A stretch of DNA of 11,576 nt, taken from NCBI GenBank assembly GCA_937911795.1, contig CALDPJ010000290.1, positions 1-11,576 of the forward strand. The letters are read 5' to 3'. The position numbers and the translations under genes are program-made. Positions 7,078 to 11,576 of the stretch are shown in pieces. The notes below the pieces were generated by a model. That model was not told the origin of the DNA. It worked only from the letters and a program-made list of their open reading frames with translations, and searched no databases. Positions within the stretch are counted from its first letter, which is position 1. Each line of letters begins with the position of its first letter. Origin of the DNA: an uncultured Flavobacteriales bacterium (GTDB taxonomy: Bacteria > Bacteroidota > Bacteroidia > Flavobacteriales_D > SKUL01).

Positions 7078-10000
7078 CTAAAAGCTGGCCTTAGAGGTTC
7101 TGCGTTTATAAATTTCAATGGCTTCCATGGTTGTTTCAAACCGCGCTTCAATCTCTTCAAAACGCTCGGTAAAACGGTCGGCCATTTCATCATCCTGCGG
7201 ATATTGAGTGGTTACCATACGTTCGAGACGTTGCAATACATGCATTCCAACCTGCATATCGCGCTGCAAGCCTCTGGAATACTTCGGATCAAGACTCATG
7301 TAATATTCCATCTCTTCGGCAAACTTTTCAAACAATTTTTCAGACACATTGTTCGCAGCTTCGTCTTCGTTGATTTTATACAACGACTCGGTAACAGGCA
7401 ACATCGTATGGGTGTACGGAACATTTCGCTCGGGCATCACCTCCAGTGATTTCAGCAGCACTTCCCGCGCTTTATCTTCTTCACCGCGCGAGATCAGCTC
7501 ATCGGCAAGATTGCTGAATTGCATGCGCAGGTTGTTGATCATGCGCATGTTGTTTTCGTCGAGATAAATGTGACCTTCGGTATCCATTCCTCCCCAACGG
7601 AATTTGTTCATGAGCGCATCGTACATACGATCGGCATGCACTTGTCCGGTGATGTTCGGATTGGAGTTTTTCGGAGCTTTTAATGGTACCAGGCGATAAG
7701 CAAGACCTTCGAGCTGGAAATAATCCTGAAGACCCAGATAACTGTCCGGTCCGGTGGTTACCGCATAGTAAATTGGTCTTTCCCAGTTGTTGTTTGCCAG
7801 AAGGTCGAGCATGATAAACTGGTTTTTCAGCAGGTATGTTTTATTGATTTTCCAGTCTACAGAAGAAACAATCTCACCGTATTTTTCAGACGGAACAACT
7901 CCCATTTCAACGATACGGGCAGAATCTACCGGAAGCGAGAATGTTTTCGTGGGCATGTAGTGCAATCTTTCTCCTCCGCCGAGTTGTAATACATTCTTGT
8001 CATCCAGCGCAAAATCTACTGCCTGGCGGGCATTTACATAGATTTCGTTGGGATTTCGTGAGGCATCCATGTATACCACATCCCGGGTTCCCTGGCGGTA
8101 TTTCTCTTCATCCAGACCAATGGGTAAAGGATCGGATTCATAAGCTTTTCGTCTCATCTGATCCACATACCAATCCGTATTCAGCAGACTGAGGTTACAA
8201 ACGCGAATGTCGGTTCTGATTCCTTCCACTTCCTGAGCGTACCACAGTGGGAAAGTATCATTGTCTCCGTTGGTGAAAATGATGGAATTGGGTTCGCATG
8301 ACTCGAGGTAGTTGTGGGCAAAATCAGATGCCGTATAGCGGTTTGATCGGTCGTGATCGTCCCAGCCTTCTACCGCCATTAATACTGGCACAGGCAGCGC
8401 AATCAGACAGGCCACAACAGCCGCAATTACCGAACTCTTTACTGCTTTCCCCAAAAAGTGCATCGCGAAAACAGCTGCCAGCGCAACTATGCCCATGTAC
8501 AATAAGGTATAGGAAAGAGCATGGCTGTCGCCGATAAATTCCAGTATAAAGAACAGTGCTCCCGCTCCGAGTGTTATCGATGCGACCCGCTGAAGCTCCT
8601 TTGTTGTGATGCTTCGTGCCACATCAAACAGTGCATAAACCCCAAGTCCGATCCAGATGGCAAAGGCATAGAACGATCCGGCATACGCGTAATCGCGCTC
8701 CCTGGGTTGCATGGGGTACTGGTTGAGATAAATTACAATGGCCAAACCAGTCAACAGGAACAACATGAGTACAACAAATGCATCGTTGCGTCCTCTTGTG
8801 AATTGATACACGAGACCGATCAGCCCAAGAATTAGCGGTAGCAGGTAGTATCGGTTGTAGGCTTTATTTTCTGTGATGCTCGACGGAAGTTCTTTTTGAT
8901 TGCCAAGACGTTGTTCGTCGACAAGATCAACACCGCTCAACCAGTTACCATCAATAATATTTCCATGGCCCTGTACATCATTTTGGCGACCGGCAAAATT
9001 CCACATAAAGTATCGCCAATACATCCAGTTTACCTGATAACTGAAAAAGAAACGCAGATTCTCAACGAAGGTAGGTTTGTAGATGACGGTCATCTGGCCG
9101 TCATTGCCTCTTGCGCGAATGGGTTTTCCTTCAAATTTCGACCACTTTTCATATTCTGTTATGTGGTGCGCCTGGGTACTGTACATCCTGGGGAACAGGC
9201 CTTTGAACTGCGCATTGTAATTATATTCTGAGTTTTCTTTGGGATCGGAGATGATGTATTTTTTCTCCAGCTGATAATTTTTATCGGCATTCTGAGCCAT
9301 AAAATCTTCGGCGAACCACTGATCGTTAAAGGATTTTACCTGCTGTTTTCCATCCATCACCAGAAATGCTTTGATCCAGGTAGGAGTTCCGTCGCTTTTA
9401 GGATTCTCAATGTCCAGCGGAGCAGAGTAGTAAGGCCCGTACAACAGTGGAGCAGAACCGTATTGTTCGCGGTTGAGGTAGCTGAGGAGGGTGACCATAT
9501 TCTCTGGATTGTTCTCATCCATCGGAGGGTTTTCTGAAGATCGGATCAGGATGGTTGCGTAGGTTGAATACCCGATCAGTATCACCATAAAACTGAGGAT
9601 GGAGGTGTTGAGGATTACGCTCGGAGTTTTTACCCTGCTGATAGCGAAACCAATACCTCCCATAAGCAATACAACAAACAAAATGGCACCGCCGGAAAGG
9701 TAATCGCTGAATACGAGCGGAATGGCAGCAGCAGCCAATAAGCCATATAAAATAAAGGCTGTTTTTTTCTGTGGATCACGGGAATAGAAAAGGCTGAAAG
9801 TGATAAATGCGATGATTAAAATACCGAAATAAATCAGTCCGGAGTTGAACGGAAGACCAAGAGAATTGGTAAAGAAAACCTCATAACCACCAGCCAGTTT
9901 TACCATCCCGGGGATGATCATAGCCTGTATCACTCCAAGCAACAGAACCGATACAAAAAGAGCTATACCCACACCCTTTACCGAAGGCTTGTATTGTTTG

Positions 10001-10611
10001 AAATAAAATACCAATGCCATTGCCGGAATCGTGAGCAAGTTGAGCAGGTGGACACCGATGGACAATCCCATCATATAGGCGATAAAAACGAGCCAGCGGG
10101 TTTCATGATTCCGGTCTTCGAGCGCGTCCCATTTCATAATCGCCCAGAAAACTACCGCTGTAAAAAGAGAGGACATTGCGTACACTTCGCCTTCAACAGC
10201 AGAGAACCAGAATGAATCTGAAAAAGTATAGGCAAGGGCTCCCACAACACCACTTCCCAGCACCGCTATAATTTTACCGTTGTCGAATTCTCCACGCACA
10301 GAGGCCAGTTTGCGTCCGAAGGCGGTAATGGTCCAGAAAAGGAAAAGTATGGTGAAGGAACTGCACAGGGAGGACATCACGTTCACTGCCGCGGCTGCCT
10401 GTTCTGGTGAAACAAATGCAGAGAAAATACGCGCTACGAGCATAAACAGAGGTGCGCCCGGCGGATGTGGAATTTGAAGTTTGTAGGCGGTAGCTATAAA
10501 TTCGCCGGTGTCCCAAAAGCTGGTCGTCGGTTCTATGGTGGTGACATAGACAATGGTGGCCAGTAAAAATACCATCCATCCGGTGATATTATTGAGCAGC
10601 TTATAGTTCAT
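7078..10611 (-). CDS. DUF2723 / GT117-type membrane glycosyltransferase
   Basis: A 1177-residue polytopic membrane protein of the DUF2723 family, GT-C fold enzymes related to protein O-mannosyltransferases; the human member TMEM260 O-mannosylates Ig-like IPT domains. The N terminus has one membrane segment (about 11-27) followed by WDTGEF (33-38), whose Asp34/Glu37 match the acidic pair of the first external loop in GT-C enzymes, then IPHPPGAP (47-54), both family hallmarks. About eleven hydrophobic segments run to residue ~357, a soluble stretch follows to ~586, then six more segments (about 587-748). The soluble C-terminal part (about 750-1177) begins with FTNGDNDTFPLWYAQEVEG, conserved in Bacteroidota homologues, and ends in a charged helical region. 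Length is usual for the family. The ATG at 10611 gives a sensible N-in membrane start. It is followed by the deacetylase gene after 5 bases. Lipid-linked sugar donor and acceptor are not known. Confidence 0.88.
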   Translation of the reverse strand: MNYKLLNNITGWMVFLLATIVYVTTIEPTTSFWDTGEFIATAYKLQIPHPPGAPLFMLVARIFSAFVSPEQAAAAVNVMSSLCSSFTILFLFWTITAFGRKLASVRGEFDNGKIIAVLGSGVVGALAYTFSDSFWFSAVEGEVYAMSSLFTAVVFWAIMKWDALEDRNHETRWLVFIAYMMGLSIGVHLLNLLTIPAMALVFYFKQYKPSVKGVGIALFVSVLLLGVIQAMIIPGMVKLAGGYEVFFTNSLGLPFNSGLIYFGILIIAFITFSLFYSRDPQKKTAFILYGLLAAAAIPLVFSDYLSGGAILFVVLLMGGIGFAISRVKTPSVILNTSILSFMVILIGYSTYATILIRSSENPPMDENNPENMVTLLSYLNREQYGSAPLLYGPYYSAPLDIENPKSDGTPTWIKAFLVMDGKQQVKSFNDQWFAEDFMAQNADKNYQLEKKYIISDPKENSEYNYNAQFKGLFPRMYSTQAHHITEYEKWSKFEGKPIRARGNDGQMTVIYKPTFVENLRFFFSYQVNWMYWRYFMWNFAGRQNDVQGHGNIIDGNWLSGVDLVDEQRLGNQKELPSSITENKAYNRYYLLPLILGLIGLVYQFTRGRNDAFVVLMLFLLTGLAIVIYLNQYPMQPRERDYAYAGSFYAFAIWIGLGVYALFDVARSITTKELQRVASITLGAGALFFILEFIGDSHALSYTLLYMGIVALAAVFAMHFLGKAVKSSVIAAVVACLIALPVPVLMAVEGWDDHDRSNRYTASDFAHNYLESCEPNSIIFTNGDNDTFPLWYAQEVEGIRTDIRVCNLSLLNTDWYVDQMRRKAYESDPLPIGLDEEKYRQGTRDVVYMDASRNPNEIYVNARQAVDFALDDKNVLQLGGGERLHYMPTKTFSLPVDSARIVEMGVVPSEKYGEIVSSVDWKINKTYLLKNQFIMLDLLANNNWERPIYYAVTTGPDSYLGLQDYFQLEGLAYRLVPLKAPKNSNPNITGQVHADRMYDALMNKFRWGGMDTEGHIYLDENNMRMINNLRMQFSNLADELISRGEEDKAREVLLKSLEVMPERNVPYTHTMLPVTESLYKINEDEAANNVSEKLFEKFAEEMEYYMSLDPKYSRGLQRDMQVGMHVLQRLERMVTTQYPQDDEMADRFTERFEEIEARFETTMEAIEIYKRRTSKASF

Positions 10612-10687
10612 GGCGTTGTTAATAGTTAGTGGACGCGAATTTAAAAAATTAAATCACAGCGGATTTGCTGAAAAGTAGTTTAGGGTG

Positions 10688-10718
10688 TTTGGGGGCATTG
10701 TAAAAAATGTTAACTTTG
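10688..10718 (+). promoter_or_regulatory. Bacteroidota-type promoter for tRNA-Gln
   Basis: TTTG at 10688-10691, a 19-base spacer, and TAACTTTG at 10711-10718 make a full match to the Bacteroidota primary sigma factor consensus (TTTG / TAnnTTTG, spacing about 19). Transcription would start near 10724-10726, about 30 bases before the tRNA. No other plus-strand gene lies between it and the tRNA, so it is assigned to the tRNA. Confidence 0.75.
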
Positions 10719-10728
10719 CCGCACCAAA

Positions 10729-10753
10729 ATTCAGACCTACCAGAGGTTTGAAT
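10729..10753 (+). other. 10-bp hairpin in the pre-tRNA-Gln leader
   Basis: ATTCAGACCT (10729-10738) and AGGTTTGAAT (10744-10753) pair over ten positions, nine Watson-Crick and one G-U, around the 5-base loop ACCAG. It begins a few bases after the predicted transcription start and ends two bases before the first base of the tRNA. No T-tract follows, so it is not a terminator. It may act in 5' processing or stability of the precursor. Confidence 0.6.
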
Positions 10754-10755
10754 AT

Positions 10756-10828
10756 TGCCCGATGGTGTAACTGGCAACACGTCTGGTTTTGGTCCAGAAG
10801 AGTCCAGGTTCGAGCCCTGGTCGGGCAA
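10756..10828 (+). tRNA. trnQ: tRNA-Gln (anticodon UUG)
   Basis: A complete 73-base cloverleaf can be folded by eye. The acceptor stem TGCCCGA (10756-10762) pairs perfectly with TCGGGCA (10821-10827). The D stem is GTG/CAC (10765-10767 with 10778-10780). The anticodon stem TCTGG/CCAGA (10782-10786 with 10794-10798) encloses TTTTGGT with anticodon TTG at 10789-10791, reading CAA (Gln). The variable loop has 5 bases, and the T arm CCAGG/CCTGG (10804-10808 with 10816-10820) encloses TTCGAGC. The U1-A72 first pair is typical of tRNA-Gln. The discriminator base is A10828, and CCA is not encoded. It is a single-gene transcription unit with its own promoter and terminator. Confidence 0.96.
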
Positions 10829-10840
10829 CAGAAATCACAA

Positions 10841-10869
10841 AAGCCTCCGGTAAATCCGGGGGCTTTTTT
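10841..10869 (+). terminator. Intrinsic terminator of the tRNA-Gln unit
   Basis: AAGCCTCCGG (10841-10850) pairs with CCGGGGGCTT (10856-10865), ten pairs with one T-G wobble, around the loop TAAAT, and is followed directly by TTTT (a six-T run if the stem's last two T are counted). It lies 12 bases after the tRNA. On the minus strand the run after the stem is only two T, so it is probably not a strong terminator for leuS. Confidence 0.88.
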
Positions 10870-11090
10870 GTTGCAGAAAATTTGCGGATTTCACAAAGCC
10901 CGGGCAGGGAGGAAAGCAGAAAGAGTATGAGAACGAGGATATTCTCCAATCAATTAACATTTTGAAACCACTTACCGCTCATCGGTTCACGGTTCACCGA
11001 CATCACCGTTCACCGTTCACTGTTCACCGATCCGTAACTCACCGATATCCGAATGCCTCCATTTTTCACTTTTCACTGCCTCACTTTTCA
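10870..11090. other. Gene-free spacer between tRNA-Gln terminator and leuS
   Basis: A 221-base spacer with no credible gene on either strand. The left half (10870-10980) shows no recognised element. The right half holds heptanucleotide repeats. No classical hairpin plus T-tract terminator for leuS is seen. Confidence 0.6.
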
Positions 11091-11091
11091 C
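10984..11091. repeat. Short tandem heptanucleotide repeats (GTTCAC / TTTTCAC)
   Basis: Two clusters of 7-base repeats. GGTTCAC occurs at 10984 and 10991; then four in-register heptads, CATCACC, GTTCACC, GTTCACT and GTTCACC, run from 11001 to 11028. A second cluster has TTTTCAC at 11063 and 11070, an 8-base TGCCTCAC, and TTTTCAC again at 11085-11091. Read from leuS (minus strand) they are GTGAAAA and GTGAACR, and the first copy begins with the last base of the leuS stop codon. Comparable heptamer arrays are known as STRR sequences in cyanobacteria. Confidence 0.75.
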
Positions 11092-11576
11092 TAAACTACA
11101 ACATTCACAATCCTCCCCAACACCACAATCACTTTCTTCGGAGCTTTGCCCTCCAGGTATTTCGCGCTTTGCTCGTCCGCCAGAATGGCTTCCTCTACTT
11201 CTTCTTTACTCAAACTCAAAGGTAGCTCCAGTTTAAACCGCGTTTTTCCATTGAACGAAACCGGATATTCGAAACTGTCTTCGGTAAGGTGTTCTTCGTT
11301 GTATTGCGGCCACGGCTGCGTGGTAATGCTTTCTGAATGCCCCAGTTTTGCCCAGATTTCCTCGGCAAAATGCGGCGCGTAAGGAGATAAAACAACCATC
11401 AGCGGTTCAAGAATGGCGCGTTTCGAACATTTCAGTTCGTTGAGTTCATTCACACAGATCATCAACGTGCTGACGACCGTGTTGTACGAATGCCGCTCCA
11501 GTTCTTCGCTCACCTTTTTGATTGCTTTGTGCAGGGCTTTTAGTTCGGTTTTGGTTGGTGCTTCGTCACCGACGAT
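11091..11576 (-). CDS. leuS: Leucyl-tRNA synthetase, C-terminal part (5' partial)
   Basis: The last 161 residues of leucyl-tRNA synthetase, the class I enzyme that attaches Leu to tRNA-Leu. The frame stays open to the right edge ([20 protein letters not shown] just before the internal GTG at 11513), so the N-terminal and catalytic parts lie outside. Visible is the helical anticodon-binding domain with [15 protein letters not shown] and [20 protein letters not shown] followed by the [12 protein letters not shown] turn, then the small C-terminal domain with [16 protein letters not shown] and the terminal [15 protein letters not shown], all as in bacterial LeuRS. The KMSKS and HIGH motifs are not in the window. 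It converges with the tRNA-Gln gene. Confidence 0.93.
   Translation of the reverse strand: MVGDEAPTKTELKALHKAIKKVSEELERHSYNTVVSTLMICVNELNELKCSKRAILEPLMVVLSPYAPHFAEEIWAKLGHSESITTQPWPQYNEEHLTEDSFEYPVSFNGKTRFKLELPLSLSKEEVEEAILADEQSAKYLEGKAPKKVIVVLGRIVNVVV

Noticed and set aside
8521..9231. Plus-strand frames opposite the DUF2723 gene
   Set aside because: The minus-strand frame is a full-length family member through the same bases; the opposite frames have no recognisable motif.
10737..10949. 70-codon minus-strand frame with a signal-like N terminus (MENILVLILFLLSSLPG)
   Set aside because: It runs through the tRNA terminator and the complement of tRNA-Gln (the ARPGLEPGL peptide is the usual antisense-tRNA artefact).
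10984..11091. CRISPR-like array
   Set aside because: Units are 7 bases and contiguous, with no repeat-spacer structure and no cas genes.
10962..11225. 87-codon plus-strand frame over the spacer
   Set aside because: It is made of translated heptamer repeats and the antisense of the leuS 3' end; no family features.

Overview
The window looks like chromosomal DNA of a Bacteroidota bacterium, most likely from the Flavobacteriales or a near relative. Three things point there: a type IX secretion (T9SS) adhesin with SprB-type repeats followed by a PorP/SprF-family protein; a DUF2723 (GT117-type) membrane glycosyltransferase of the Bacteroidota kind; and promoter elements of the Bacteroidota form (TTTG, about 19 bp, TAnnTTTG) with no clear Shine-Dalgarno sequences. 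I cannot name the genus.

Layout, left to right. (1) Positions 1-3971, plus strand: the 3' part of a giant secreted repeat protein, open at the left edge. It has one partial and 13 complete repeat units of 78-82 codons, two further beta-type domains and a C-terminal T9SS sorting domain. (2) 3976-4893: a PorP/SprF-family outer-membrane partner, four bases downstream. (3) 5005-6011: two small exported proteins whose reading frames overlap by four bases, a rhodanese lipoprotein and a c-type haem DUF3365 protein. (4) 6119-6415: a cytoplasmic thioredoxin, probably with its own promoter. (5) 6434-10611, minus strand: a 1177-residue DUF2723 glycosyltransferase followed after 5 bases by a NodB-type polysaccharide deacetylase; this pair converges on the thioredoxin gene with only 18 bases between stop codons. 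(6) 10612-11090: an intergenic region with a tRNA-Gln(UUG) transcription unit (promoter, leader hairpin, tRNA, intrinsic terminator), then heptanucleotide repeats. (7) 11091-11576, minus strand: the C-terminal part of leucyl-tRNA synthetase, cut by the right edge.

The adhesin and PorP-like protein form a T9SS export/anchoring pair. The rhodanese, haem and thioredoxin genes suggest a small sulfur/redox neighbourhood, though only the first two are clearly coupled. The DUF2723 enzyme and deacetylase look like an envelope glycan or protein-glycosylation operon.

I did not find a clearly new system such as a defence island, CRISPR array or mobile element. The points most worth following are the near-constant 79-codon repeat with an invariant cysteine pair in the adhesin, its high density of Bacteroidota O-glycosylation sequons near a putative protein O-glycosyltransferase, the hairpin directly before the tRNA, and the heptamer repeats that start at the leuS stop codon.
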